A DNA stretch of 49,754 bases from Nonomuraea zeae (GCF_005889725.1 NZ_VCKX01000061.1:1-49754), one strand, 5' to 3'. Positions 15,139 through 23,068 are shown, numbered from the stretch's first letter. Notes: a model not told the origin generated them from the sequence alone. Translations and numbers: made by a program.

Positions 15139-16155
15139 CTAAGGGGACGGGCGGCCGTTGAGGCCGTCCACGATGGCGGTGGTGTTGGTGCGGATCATGT
15201 CGAGGTACGTGGCGGCGCCCGGCGATCGCCGGCTCAGGGACTCCGAGAACAGGGTGACCACCTCGACGTCCACGCCGGCCTCGGAGGCGAGCACCCGGGC
15301 CAGGCGGTCGGGCTGCGAGGAGTCCGCGAAGATCGCCTTCACCTTCGTGCGCCGGATCGTGTCCCGCAGCGACTTCAGATCCGACGCGCTCGGCGAGGCC
15401 AGGGTCGTGCCGCTGGGGATGACGGCGCCGACGACCTCGAAGCCGTACCGCTGCGCGAAGTAGCCGAAGACGTGGTGGTTGGTGACCAGCAGCCGGCCGG
15501 CCGCCGGAATCGCTGCGACCTGCCGCCGGACCCAGCCGTCCAGCTCTTCGACCCGCGCGCGGTAGGCGGCGGCGCCGGCCCGGACGGCGGCCGCGTCGAC
15601 GCCGTCCACGTGGGCGATGACCTGCGCCGCGACCAGGTCCACGGCTCTGGCCATCCGCTGCGGGTCGGTCCAGAAGTGCGGATCCGGCTTCCCCGAGGAC
15701 TCGTCGGCGGTGAAGCGGAGCGGATCGACGCCCTCGCCCACGGCCAGGGCGGGCACGCCGGCGTCCTCGGCGGCCTCGACGTTGCGCAGCACGCCCTCCT
15801 CCAGGCCGAGGCCGTTGTAGACGATCAGGTCCGCGTCCTCGATCAGGGCGGCCTCCTGCGCGGAGACGCCGAAGGAATGCGGGTCGGAGTCCGGTCTCAT
15901 CAGCACGGTCACCTCGGCCGCGCCGCCGACGACGGCCCGGGTCACGTCGCCGAGGATGTTCGTGGTGACCACCACCCTGGGGGCGCGCTCGCCGGTCTCG
16001 GCGCAGCCGGCCAGCACGAGAACGACCGCGACGGCGGCACACGCGGCGCGGGCCGCGCGGGTGGCGCGGCGCGGGATGCGGGTGATCACGTGGGCGGCGC
16101 GGGTGGCGCGGCGTGGGGTGAGGGTGGCGCGGGCGGTGTGGCGCGGTGCGGTCAT
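15139..16155 (-). CDS. aztC: Zinc ABC transporter substrate-binding protein AztC
   Basis: 338 aa, ATG 16155 overlapping the upstream stop (ATGA). Lipobox VLAGC follows an unusually long basic leader (about 45 residues) with RRATRAA repeated 14 residues apart. The mature protein is a cluster A-I (ZnuA/TroA-type) solute-binding protein with predicted Zn ligands in DPHSF, DPHFW and NHHVF, and an acidic ligand near IFADSS. It lacks the long His-rich loop of ZnuA, as is typical of AztC, which takes zinc from AztD. It works with AztB (permease) and AztA (ATPase). Confidence 0.9.
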   Translation of the reverse strand: MTAPRHTARATLTPRRATRAAHVITRIPRRATRAARAACAAVAVVLVLAGCAETGERAPRVVVTTNILGDVTRAVVGGAAEVTVLMRPDSDPHSFGVSAQEAALIEDADLIVYNGLGLEEGVLRNVEAAEDAGVPALAVGEGVDPLRFTADESSGKPDPHFWTDPQRMARAVDLVAAQVIAHVDGVDAAAVRAGAAAYRARVEELDGWVRRQVAAIPAAGRLLVTNHHVFGYFAQRYGFEVVGAVIPSGTTLASPSASDLKSLRDTIRRTKVKAIFADSSQPDRLARVLASEAGVDVEVVTLFSESLSRRSPGAATYLDMIRTNTTAIVDGLNGRPSP

Positions 16156-17396
16156 CGGCCGGTCTCCGTCATGTGCGCGGCGGCCGGGCCGGCGTCGAAC
16201 GTGCGGGCACGGCGCAGGCCGTCCCCGTAGTCGATCTCGTGGACGACCCGGCTCGCCGGATCGTTGACGTACGCGCGCCTGGTGTCCACCTCGATGGACG
16301 GCGAGCCGGTCAGCGGCACGGCGAGCAGCTTGGTCCGGGCGCTCTCCTCGCCGGTCACGGGGCTGTGGGCGTGCAGCACGCCGTCCCCGGTCAGGGACAG
16401 GACCGGCGACTCCGGGCCGGCGGCGTTCACCGCCACCACGGGGCCGGTCTCCAGCAGCCGCCACGATCTCGCGGTGACGTCGAGCAGCCAGATGCCCGAC
16501 CGGCCGGCCTTCGCCGCGAGCGTGGTGCTGCCCGGGCGGTGCCGGAACTCCTTCGCCCGCTCCGGCGCGCCGCGCGGATAGCGGATCTTCACCCCCTTGA
16601 ACGTGCCGTCCTCCTCGGAGACCAGCAGGGCTCCGTCGGCGCAGCCGATGACCACGCCGCGCCGCGTCACCGCGGTTCCGGCCGGGTCGTCGCAAGTCCC
16701 TACGGCGGCGCCCACCCCGGCGGCGGCACTCGGCCCGATGGCGGTGCTCGGCCCGGCGGCGGTGCTCGGCCCGGTGGAGGTGCCGGGCCCGCCGGTCCGC
16801 GGGCGGGCTCGTACGACGCCGGCGTCGGCAACCAGCAGGTGCTCGCGGTAGGGCACGACCGCGGCGGCCTTGAGTGCCCCCGTCTCGGCGATCTCGCCCT
16901 GCTCCAGCCGGGCCCGGTCGAGCAGCCTGACCGTGCCGTCGCCCGACCGCACGGCGGTGACGGCCGCGTCGCCGGAGACGACGTACGGAGGCCGCCCCGC
17001 GACCGTCCCGAGGTCGCGCACCGCCGCCCGGTAGTAGTGGGAGTGGTCTCCGTGATCCACGCTCCAGCCGCCGCCGTCGACGACCCGCAGCGCGCCCGAG
17101 CTCGTGGTGAGGTAGGCGAAGCGCCCGTCGCCGGTGACGTCCTGGACGCCTTCGACGCCGGGGAGCGCGGAGACCTTCCCGGTGAGCAGGTCGAGCACCT
17201 GCGCCTGGCCCGCCTGCCGGCCGGCGAGGACGAGGCGGGACTGCGGCTCGGGCAGCTCCTCGGCGCCTTCCACGTACCCGTGCGGGACCTGCGCCCGCGC
17301 GCTCGCGGGCTCGCTCCGGCTCTCCTGGGCGCACCCGGCGAGCAGGATCGCAGCGCAGAGTGCCGCGGCCGGTGACCTGGACGTTCTCGCGTTCAC
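16152..17396 (-). CDS. Second AztD-like zinc-binding lipoprotein (divergent copy)
   Basis: 414 aa, GTG 17396 overlapping the aztB stop (GTGA). Signal with lipobox ILLAGCAQ. The propeller-like strands resemble AztD (LRVVDGGG, VRLLDRAR, IGCADGALLV, VVHEIDYGDG). An N-terminal His loop, VDHGDHSHYYR, is present. The PHHG and CPGVHGEA motifs of copy 1 are missing, the latter region reading TCDDPAGTA. In between is an insert of GPSTA-type repeats encoded by 18-bp tandem units around 16720-16795. It is a probable zinc chaperone or auxiliary component of the importer; its exact role is unknown. Confidence 0.75.
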   Translation of the reverse strand: MNARTSRSPAAALCAAILLAGCAQESRSEPASARAQVPHGYVEGAEELPEPQSRLVLAGRQAGQAQVLDLLTGKVSALPGVEGVQDVTGDGRFAYLTTSSGALRVVDGGGWSVDHGDHSHYYRAAVRDLGTVAGRPPYVVSGDAAVTAVRSGDGTVRLLDRARLEQGEIAETGALKAAAVVPYREHLLVADAGVVRARPRTGGPGTSTGPSTAAGPSTAIGPSAAAGVGAAVGTCDDPAGTAVTRRGVVIGCADGALLVSEEDGTFKGVKIRYPRGAPERAKEFRHRPGSTTLAAKAGRSGIWLLDVTARSWRLLETGPVVAVNAAGPESPVLSLTGDGVLHAHSPVTGEESARTKLLAVPLTGSPSIEVDTRRAYVNDPASRVVHEIDYGDGLRRARTFDAGPAAAHMTETGR

Positions 17397-18241
17397 GGCT
17401 TCGCGTCCTTTCCCGCGCTGGTGGGGAGCCGTCGCCTGAGCAGGCCGGCCAGGGCGGACAGGAAGAACAGGGCCACGGCGACGGCCGCGATCGTGGCGCC
17501 CGCCGCGGTGCTCGCGTGCCACGACACGACCAGCCCGGCCACGGTCGAGACGATCCCCAGTAACGCGGCCCCGAGCATGATCATCGGGATCCGCCGAGCC
17601 CACAGCGCGGCGGCGGCCGGCGGCCCGATCAGCAGGCCGAACACCAGCAGCGTGCCCACGATGTGGAACGAGGCGACGATGGCCAGAGTGATCAGGCCGA
17701 GCAGCAGGGTGTGCGCCAGCCGGGGCCGCAGGCCCAGCGTGTGCGCCTTGCGGGCGTCGAAGGCGAGGGCGACGAACGCGCGGTGACCGAGTGCCGCCGT
17801 CGCGGCGGTGACCGCGAGCGCGATCGCGAGCCCGGCCAGGTCCTGCCGCCGGACCGCCAGGACGTCTCCGAAGAGGAACGCGGTCAGGTCGACGGCGAAG
17901 GACCGGGAGTGCGAGACGACGATCACGCCCAGGGACAGCATCCCGGCGAACAGCAGGCCGATGCTGGTGTCCTGTGACAGCCGGGGCGACCGGCTCAGCA
18001 CGCTCACGCCCAGCGCCATGCCGCCCGCGCTCAGCAGGCCGCCGATCAGGACGTTCACTCCGGCGAGGGAGGCGAGCGCCACTCCGAGCAGCATCCCGTG
18101 CGACATCGCGTCGCCCAGGAAGGCCATCCCGCGCAGCACCACCCACGTCCCGGCGAGCGCGCAGAGCAGGGACACCAGGACTCCCGCCCACAAAGCCTGC
18201 CTGACGAAGGACACCTGAAAGGGATCAAGCAACCAATCCAT
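17393..18241 (-). CDS. aztB: Zinc ABC transporter permease AztB
   Basis: 282 aa with about 7-9 hydrophobic helices; ABC-3 family permease like ZnuB/MntB (FVRQALWAGVLVSLLCALAGTWVVLRGMAFLGDAMSHGMLLG at the N-terminus, and the coupling-helix region LGLRPRLAHTLLLGLITLAIVASFHIVGTLLVFGLLIGPPAAA). It forms the Zn2+ channel with the AztA ATPase, encoded divergently. The start ATG 18241 lies 10 bp downstream of the -10 of a Zur-overlapped promoter, so the leader is very short or absent. Confidence 0.92.
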   Translation of the reverse strand: MDWLLDPFQVSFVRQALWAGVLVSLLCALAGTWVVLRGMAFLGDAMSHGMLLGVALASLAGVNVLIGGLLSAGGMALGVSVLSRSPRLSQDTSIGLLFAGMLSLGVIVVSHSRSFAVDLTAFLFGDVLAVRRQDLAGLAIALAVTAATAALGHRAFVALAFDARKAHTLGLRPRLAHTLLLGLITLAIVASFHIVGTLLVFGLLIGPPAAAALWARRIPMIMLGAALLGIVSTVAGLVVSWHASTAAGATIAAVAVALFFLSALAGLLRRRLPTSAGKDAKP

Positions 18242-18251
18242 GACGCAGCAC

Positions 18252-18280
18252 TCTACAATGAAAACCGTTGTCACTTTCAA
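18252..18280. promoter_or_regulatory. Bidirectional aztA/aztB promoter with a Zur box
   Basis: A Zur-type 15-mer, TGAAAACCGTTGTCA (18259-18273), has TGA...TCA ends and a near-palindromic AAC/GTT core. For aztB on the minus strand it fills the 17-bp spacer between TTGAAA (18280-18275) and TGTAGA (18257-18252). For aztA on the plus strand it begins at the last base of the -10 TACAAT (18254-18259). One Zn-Zur dimer could silence both transcripts. Box and promoter elements are seen; repression is inferred from actinobacterial Zur. Confidence 0.8.
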
Positions 18281-18290
18281 GGGAGGTCTC

Positions 18291-19010
18291 ATGAGAGGGA
18301 CTGGCGTAGTCGTCATCCGCGACGTCACGGCGGGATACGGGCGTCGGACGGTCCTGCACTGCCTCGCGGCCAGCCTGCCGCGCGCCGGCGTCACCGCCGT
18401 CGTGGGCCCGAACGGCTCGGGCAAGTCCACCCTGCTGGGGGTGCTGGCCGGGACCGTGCGGCCGACGCAGGGCGGGATCGAGGGCGCGGGCGGCGCCCGT
18501 CCGGGGTACGTGGTCCAGCGCGACGCCGTCCCCGACGCGCTGCCGATCACCGTGCGGGACACCGTCGCCATGGGCCGCTGGGCGCTGCGCGGCCCGTGGC
18601 GGCGGCTGACGGCGCATGACTGGTCGGTCGTCGACGCGTGCCTGGCCACGGTCGGCATGTCGGAGCTGGCCGGATGCCGGCTGAGCGCGCTGTCGGGCGG
18701 CCAGCGCCGGCGGGCCCTGCTGGCCCAGGGCTTGGCCCAGGAGCCGGACCTGCTCCTGCTGGACGAGCCCGCGAACGGGCTGGACCTGGACGCCCGGCAG
18801 CACATCGCCGCCGCCCTCGACCGGGAGAAGGCGCGCGGGGTCACCGTGGTGCATGTCACCCACGACCTGGCCATGGCGATGCGCGCCGAGCACTGCCTCC
18901 TGCTCGACCAGGGGCGGCTGCTCGCGGAAGGCCCGCCCGGCGACGTGCTGACGCCGGAGACGCTGAACCGGGCGTTCCATGATCCGCTCGGCCGGGTGCC
19001 GCGACCCTGA
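18291..19010 (+). CDS. aztA: Zinc ABC transporter ATP-binding protein AztA
   Basis: 239 aa. ATG 18291 has AGGGAGG 4-5 nt upstream; a longer in-frame ATG at 18240 would overlap both the aztB start and the Zur box and is rejected. Walker A GPNGSGKST (39-47), signature LSGGQRRRAL, Walker B LLLLDEP and the H-loop HVTHD are present. It is an energy-coupling ATPase for AztB and is separated from the rest of the azt genes by the divergent promoter. A hairpin follows. Confidence 0.92.
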   Translation: MRGTGVVVIRDVTAGYGRRTVLHCLAASLPRAGVTAVVGPNGSGKSTLLGVLAGTVRPTQGGIEGAGGARPGYVVQRDAVPDALPITVRDTVAMGRWALRGPWRRLTAHDWSVVDACLATVGMSELAGCRLSALSGGQRRRALLAQGLAQEPDLLLLDEPANGLDLDARQHIAAALDREKARGVTVVHVTHDLAMAMRAEHCLLLDQGRLLAEGPPGDVLTPETLNRAFHDPLGRVPRP

Positions 19011-19025
19011 GCGCGGCGCGGCGGC

Positions 19026-19048
19026 CCGCCTCGCCTACGACGAGGCGG
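19026..19048. terminator. Hairpin terminator between aztA and the GH114 gene
   Basis: CCGCCTCG (19026-19033) pairs with CGAGGCGG (19041-19048) over a 7-nt loop, between the convergent stops at 19010 and 19064. Confidence 0.65.
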
Positions 19049-19063
19049 AACGCCCGTGATGGG

Positions 19064-20059
19064 TCAGACGCAGGGCTTGTACGGCTTGTCGTACAGGGAG
19101 TAGTCGGCCGGCTTCTTGAGCGAGCTGAACTTCAGCGTGCCCGACTTGCGGCAGAAGCTCGACGGCGCGGTCTCGTACTCCACGTGGAAGACGGGCTTGC
19201 CCGCCTTGACGAAGGCCGACAGCGTCTCGCACTCGTCGTACTGGAAGCACTCCTCGTTGACCGCGTAGTCGAAGTGCGAGACCAGCTCGTCCACCTGGCT
19301 GAGGTCGTTCTTCAGCGCCACCGACAGGCCCTTGCGGTGGGCGAGGGCGGCCAGCGCGCGGTTGTAGATGAGCTGGGTGGCGGGGGCGACGCTCCAGCCG
19401 GTGACCGACTTGCCCTCCTCGTGGGCGTTGACGACGTCGAACTCGACCCCGTCGAACCCGGCCTGCACGCACTTGTCGACGCGGGCCTCCATGAGCTTCA
19501 GCAGGAAGTCGCGCTGGCCCTGGTCGTTGTTGATGTTCGCCCAGCGCTCGTTGGGGAACTCGGGGCTGAACGGCTTGCCCAGCAAGGAGTTGCCGTGGCT
19601 CTTGTGCCAGGCGACGGCCTGCTGGTAGTCGGGCCTGAACTCCTCGATCGAGCCCGCGTCCACGTAGCAGATCGCCTTGGCGCCCCTGGCGTGGATGGCC
19701 TTGACGGCCGCCGTGTTGAGCGTCTTGTTGTCGCCGGACACCTCCTCGGCGGCGTACAGGTCGATGTCGAAGACGCTCGGCCGCACGCAGGCGCCGCCGC
19801 TCTGCGGGACCTCGCAGATGTCGACGTTGATGCCGCCGGTCGCGGCGAAGGACTTGCGGCCCTGGAGCTGGTACTGCCAGCGGCTCTGCACCGCCGGGCG
19901 CCAGATGGCCGCAGAGTTCGATGCTGATTCCGATGCTGATTCCGATGCTGCGTCCGATGCCTGGGACGGGATCGCGAGCCCGGCGACGGCGACCGGTAAC
20001 ACGGCCATGACCATGGCGAACCGGGTCAGGAGCGGGCGGAGGTTGGCCAAGTGACTCAT
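19064..20059 (-). CDS. Secreted GH114-family protein (endo-alpha-1,4-polygalactosaminidase-like)
   Basis: 331 aa. Sec signal (hydrophobic run AMVMAVLPVAVAGLAI, cleavage near SQA), then a short SES/SAS repeat linker, then the Glyco_hydro_114 TIM barrel: WQYQLQG, KAICYVDAGSIEEFRPDY, WANINNDQ, GFDGVEFDVVNAHEEG and ALKNDLSQ. The Asp and Glu of these motifs are the catalytic candidates. Cysteines (DICEVP, GACVRP, EECFQYDEC, FCRK, KPCV) suggest disulfides. Members cleave galactosaminogalactan or Pel-like polymers, so a role in biofilm or fungal-wall attack is possible. The upstream region has an ATTCC/GGAAT inverted-repeat cluster. Confidence 0.85.
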   Translation of the reverse strand: MSHLANLRPLLTRFAMVMAVLPVAVAGLAIPSQASDAASESASESASNSAAIWRPAVQSRWQYQLQGRKSFAATGGINVDICEVPQSGGACVRPSVFDIDLYAAEEVSGDNKTLNTAAVKAIHARGAKAICYVDAGSIEEFRPDYQQAVAWHKSHGNSLLGKPFSPEFPNERWANINNDQGQRDFLLKLMEARVDKCVQAGFDGVEFDVVNAHEEGKSVTGWSVAPATQLIYNRALAALAHRKGLSVALKNDLSQVDELVSHFDYAVNEECFQYDECETLSAFVKAGKPVFHVEYETAPSSFCRKSGTLKFSSLKKPADYSLYDKPYKPCV

Positions 20060-20064
20060 CCTCT

Positions 20065-20090
20065 ATTCCGTAATGTGGAATGCAATTCCA
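20065..20090. promoter_or_regulatory. AT-rich inverted-repeat cluster upstream of the GH114 gene
   Basis: TGGAAT-gca-ATTCCA (20076-20090) is a perfect inverted repeat. A further ATTCC (20065-20069) upstream pairs equally well with the GGAAT. It sits 6-31 bp before the GH114 start in an AT-rich stretch, so it is a plausible operator or 5'-UTR hairpin. No regulator can be named. Confidence 0.4.
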
Positions 20091-20171
20091 TTGTGTTCTG
20101 GACTAGTCGGATTATAGGCCGCCAACCGATCTTGATGCGGGGTCTACTCTCGAAATGGAAGGGACACGGCC

Positions 20172-21134
20172 ATGGACATCAACGTCGTTCTCGCAGTCAT
20201 CGCCTTCTTCCTCTTCGTGCTGGCGATCACCGGCGTGAGAGTGGTCAATCAGGTCGAACGCGGCATCGTCTTCCGCTTCGGCCGGGCGCAGCAGGAGATC
20301 CGGGGCCCCGGCCTGCGCTTCCTCATCCCCGGCGTAGACCGCATGCGCAAGGTCAACGTGCAGATCGTCACGATGCCCATCCCGACGCAGGAGGGCATCA
20401 CCCGCGACAACGTCTCCGTACGAGTGGACGCCGTCGTCTACTTCAAGGTGGCCGACCCGATGCGGGCCGCCATCGAAGTGCAGAACTACCTGTTCGCGAT
20501 CGAGCAGGTGGCGCAGACCTCGCTGCGCTCCATCATCGGCAAGAGCGAGCTGGACGACCTGCTCACCAACCGTGAGGAGCTGCACAAGGGGCTCGCGCTG
20601 ATGATCGACAGCCCGGCGCTGGGCTGGGGCGTCCACATCGACCGGGTCGAGATCAAGGACGTGCAGCTGCCCGAGAGCATGAAGCGGTCCATGTCGCGGC
20701 AGGCCGAGGCCGAGCGCGAGCGGCGGGCCCGGGTGATCGTCGCGGACGGTGAGCTGCAGGCCGCGCAGAAGCTCGCCGACGCCTCGGGGATCATGTCCGA
20801 GACGCCGGCGGCGTTGCAGCTGCGGCTGCTGCAGACCGTGGTGGAGGTGGCCGCGGAGAAGAACTCGACGCTGATCATGCCGCTGCCGGTCGAGCTGCTG
20901 CGCTTCTTCGACCGCGCCACGCAGACCACCGCCCCCCAGCTCGCCGCGCAGTCCCGGGCCGCCGCGTCGTCCGAGGTCGCCGCGGTCGATTCCGAGCGGG
21001 TCCGGCCGGATCCGGTGCCGCCCGCGCTCGCGAGCCCCGGCGTCCCAGAGCTCCTCGAAGCCGTCGCGGCGGAGGACCAGGCCGTGGCCGTCGGCGAGGA
21101 GCCGAAGGCCGCCGCCGAGAAGCCTGCCCGCTGA
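20172..21134 (+). CDS. Slipin / SPFH (band 7) membrane protein
   Basis: 320 aa; RBS GGAAGGGACACGGCC before ATG 20172. An N-terminal TM helix (about 5-24), then the SPFH domain (NQVERGIVFRFGRAQQEIRGPGLRFLIPGVDRMRKVNVQIVTMPIPTQEGITRDNVSVRVDAVVYFKV), a coiled coil (MSRQAEAERERRARVIVADGELQAAQKLADA) and an Ala/Glu/Pro-rich tail. Slipins oligomerise in the membrane and organise microdomains or regulate membrane proteases. The usual NfeD partner is not adjacent. Monocistronic, as the next gene is convergent. Confidence 0.92.
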   Translation: MDINVVLAVIAFFLFVLAITGVRVVNQVERGIVFRFGRAQQEIRGPGLRFLIPGVDRMRKVNVQIVTMPIPTQEGITRDNVSVRVDAVVYFKVADPMRAAIEVQNYLFAIEQVAQTSLRSIIGKSELDDLLTNREELHKGLALMIDSPALGWGVHIDRVEIKDVQLPESMKRSMSRQAEAERERRARVIVADGELQAAQKLADASGIMSETPAALQLRLLQTVVEVAAEKNSTLIMPLPVELLRFFDRATQTTAPQLAAQSRAAASSEVAAVDSERVRPDPVPPALASPGVPELLEAVAAEDQAVAVGEEPKAAAEKPAR

Positions 21135-21183
21135 CCCCCTGGACGGCTCGCGACCCCGGTCCGGAGTTGAGGTCATGGCGGGG

Positions 21184-21624
21184 CTACGGGCGTGTCCGCT
21201 CTCGGAGGAGGGCGCGTACCCGGTCGATGGTCGCACCCGCGCGTTCCAGGTTCTCCTGGAGCGTGCCGGTGGCGTCGCGGAGCCGGGCGGCGGCGAGCCG
21301 GCGGTCGTCGAGCAGGGCGTTGCCCGCGCCCAGGAGGGACTCCGCCCGGCCGCGCTCCTCGGTCTCGGCCTGCTGCCTGGCCTGGTGGATCAGGCCCAGG
21401 ATGGTCTCGGCGAGCCGCGCGGAGTCCATGCGCATGGCGCGCGGGTCGAGGCGCAGGTCCCGTACGCCGGACGCGCAGTCGTACTCGACGCTCACCCAGC
21501 CGTCCTTGGACTCGGCGCGCGCCGTCGCCGGGGCGCCGGGCGGCCGGCCCAGCTGGTCGAAGAAGCGGTCGGCGTCGGCCGCGAGCCGTTCGGGGTCGAA
21601 GCCGAGCGCCTGCGTGAAATCCAT
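21184..21624 (-). CDS. YbaB/EbfC-like small protein
   Basis: 146 aa, ATG 21624 preceded by GGGAG and only 2 bp after the upstream stop. The sequence (FDQLGRPPGAPATARAESKDGWVSVEYDCASGVRDLRLDPRAMRMDSARLAETILGLIHQARQQAE) matches the YbaB/EbfC-like fold found beside ESX-type genes in actinobacteria. The C-terminal half is a long amphipathic helix (DDRRLAAARLRDATGTLQENLERAGATIDRVRALL). It is the last gene of a three-gene operon with an EspC-like protein and a WXG100-like membrane protein. Nucleoid binding is known for true EbfC; here the role is uncertain. Confidence 0.65.
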   Translation of the reverse strand: MDFTQALGFDPERLAADADRFFDQLGRPPGAPATARAESKDGWVSVEYDCASGVRDLRLDPRAMRMDSARLAETILGLIHQARQQAETEERGRAESLLGAGNALLDDRRLAAARLRDATGTLQENLERAGATIDRVRALLRERTRP

Positions 21625-21626
21625 GA

Positions 21627-22523
21627 TCACTCCCAGGGGAAGGTGTAGGAGCCGTCGGGGGCCTGCTCCGGCACGTACCGGCCGGTCACCGTCTGGCCGC
21701 CGCTCGTGAGGTCGCCGACCGCCTTGGCGCCCGCGAGCTGCGGCAGGCCGGCGGGCAGCGGCGTGCCCGCCCGCGAGCCCGCCCAGAGCCCGCCGGCCGG
21801 GAACCGGCCGCTGATCCCGTGGGCGGTCAGGTCGCGCTCGATCCGGTTCGCGGTGCCCCAGACCAGCATGGGGCCCTGGGCGAGCGTGGCCGAGGCGAGG
21901 TCGTTCAGCCCGCTGCGGTCGCCCCGGGCCATCCGCGCGCCCACGTCCACGGCGACGGCGGCACTCAGCGCGGCGGCGCACCCGTGCAGCAACGCGTCGA
22001 ACAGGGACTCCACCGCCCGGTAGCCCTCGAAGAGCTTGATCAGGCACTGCATGGCCAGGATCCGGGCGCCGGCCAGGCTCAGCGGCGTGACGGCGGCGGC
22101 CAGCACCCACAGCGCGAGCGCCGCCAGCACCGCCGCGACCAGGAACTGGAACAGCACCATCGCGGCCAGCGCGGCGCCGGCCGTGTACAGGGTGAGCGCG
22201 GTGACCACGGCGCGGATCTCGATGCCGCGCAGGCCGGCCAGGTAGTCGCCCATGCGCCGCTGGAAGGCGCGGCCGTCCTCGCTGCGCCAGCTGGCCGTGG
22301 CCACCTCGGAGACGAGGGCCTCGACGTCCAGCCGGGCGGCGGCCACGTCGTCGTGCACCGACAGCCAGGTCTTCGCCGCGTCGAAGAAGGGCTGGGGGTC
22401 GTAATGGTGGATGTACATCTTCGCGACGAACGGCCAGCCGGCCGGGACGCCGAGGGCCGACAGCGTGGCCGCCGCGCCGGTGCCCAGGACCAGGCCGCGC
22501 CGGGCCAGCTCCGCGAAGGTCAT
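21627..22523 (-). CDS. WXG100-like/ESX-accessory membrane protein, unknown function
   Basis: 298 aa from ATG 22523, which overlaps the previous stop (ATGA); an ATG two codons upstream (22529) is an alternative. The N-terminal half is helical and contains a WXG-like turn (ATASWRSEDGRAFQRRMGDYLAGLRGIE), then two hydrophobic helices (ALTLYTAGAALAAMVLFQFLVAAVLAALALWVLAAA), another helical part and a C-terminal tail ending SYTFPWE. I cannot assign an activity. Its context and WXG-type segment suggest a secreted or membrane effector or scaffold related to type VII secretion substrates. Confidence 0.6.
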   Translation of the reverse strand: MTFAELARRGLVLGTGAAATLSALGVPAGWPFVAKMYIHHYDPQPFFDAAKTWLSVHDDVAAARLDVEALVSEVATASWRSEDGRAFQRRMGDYLAGLRGIEIRAVVTALTLYTAGAALAAMVLFQFLVAAVLAALALWVLAAAVTPLSLAGARILAMQCLIKLFEGYRAVESLFDALLHGCAAALSAAVAVDVGARMARGDRSGLNDLASATLAQGPMLVWGTANRIERDLTAHGISGRFPAGGLWAGSRAGTPLPAGLPQLAGAKAVGDLTSGGQTVTGRYVPEQAPDGSYTFPWE

Positions 22524-22831
22524 CGCCATGTGGGGGAGCTCGCGCGTTCGGCGTCCTGCCAGGCGGCGATGGAGGTCGTCATGCCGTCCTGGATCCGCAC
22601 GGTGTCGTCCGCGTGGCGGCGCATCTCGGCCATGGTGAGCGCCTCGACCTCGCTGTACGCCAGCGCCAGCGAGTAGGTGAACGAGGTGAAGGCCGACTCC
22701 GTGACGGTGAGCGCGACCAGGCTGGGCAGCACCCGGTCGAGCGGCGCGGCGGCCTCGGGCAGGCGTGATCTGATCTTCCTGAGCCGGGATCGCTCGATCT
22801 CCACGTCAGGGGTCCAGGGTGATGTCGGCAT
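22520..22831 (-). CDS. EspC/WXG100-like small helical protein
   Basis: 103 aa, ATG 22831. It is predicted to be all helical (SRLRKIRSRLPEAAAPLDRVLPSLVALTVTESAFTSFTYSLALAYSEVEALTMAEMRRHADDTVRIQDGMTTSIAAWQDAE), the pattern of ESX-1 secretion-associated EspC-like or WXG100-superfamily proteins. There is no signal peptide. It begins a coupled operon with the membrane protein and the YbaB-like protein. No EccC ATPase or mycosin is on this contig, so any secretion machinery would be encoded elsewhere. Confidence 0.6.
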   Translation of the reverse strand: MPTSPWTPDVEIERSRLRKIRSRLPEAAAPLDRVLPSLVALTVTESAFTSFTYSLALAYSEVEALTMAEMRRHADDTVRIQDGMTTSIAAWQDAERASSPTWR

Positions 22832-22950
22832 ATGTCGCCTTCGTTCCGTGCTGATGGTCTCCCCAGCCTCGCGCGCGGCGGCACCGCGTGGCCGCGTTCC
22901 GACGCAACCCTGACGCGAATCCGACACCCACCCCCGCGATCTTGACGTTC

Positions 22951-23025
22951 CAACGACGCCCCACCGACGCCCCACCGACGCACACCGCCGTCCCAGCGAC
23001 GCCTCAGCGCCGTCCCAGCGACGCG
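22951..23025. repeat. Short direct repeats in a divergent intergenic region
   Basis: The 237-bp gap between the divergent EspC-like and hydrolase genes holds two copies of GACGCCCCACC followed by two copies of GCCGTCCCAGCGACGC separated by a few bases. No clear promoter element was recognised around them. Confidence 0.5.
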
Positions 23026-23068
23026 CGGCGGCGGGAAACCCGATTGCACCGGACGCGACGCCGCTGAC

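Noticed and set aside
15139..18191. Long minus-strand frames upstream of AztC and AztD copy 2 (for example 731 and 679 codons)
   Set aside because: The extra N-terminal parts are low-complexity shadows of the adjacent azt genes. The 4-bp overlapping starts explain the real genes.
18240..18290. Upstream start for aztA at 18240
   Set aside because: It would overlap the aztB start codon and cover the Zur box and -10. The ATG at 18291 has a strong AGGGAGG site.
21672..22831. Complete type VII secretion locus
   Set aside because: Only accessory-like small genes are present. No FtsK/SpoIIIE ATPase, EccD channel or mycosin is seen on the contig.
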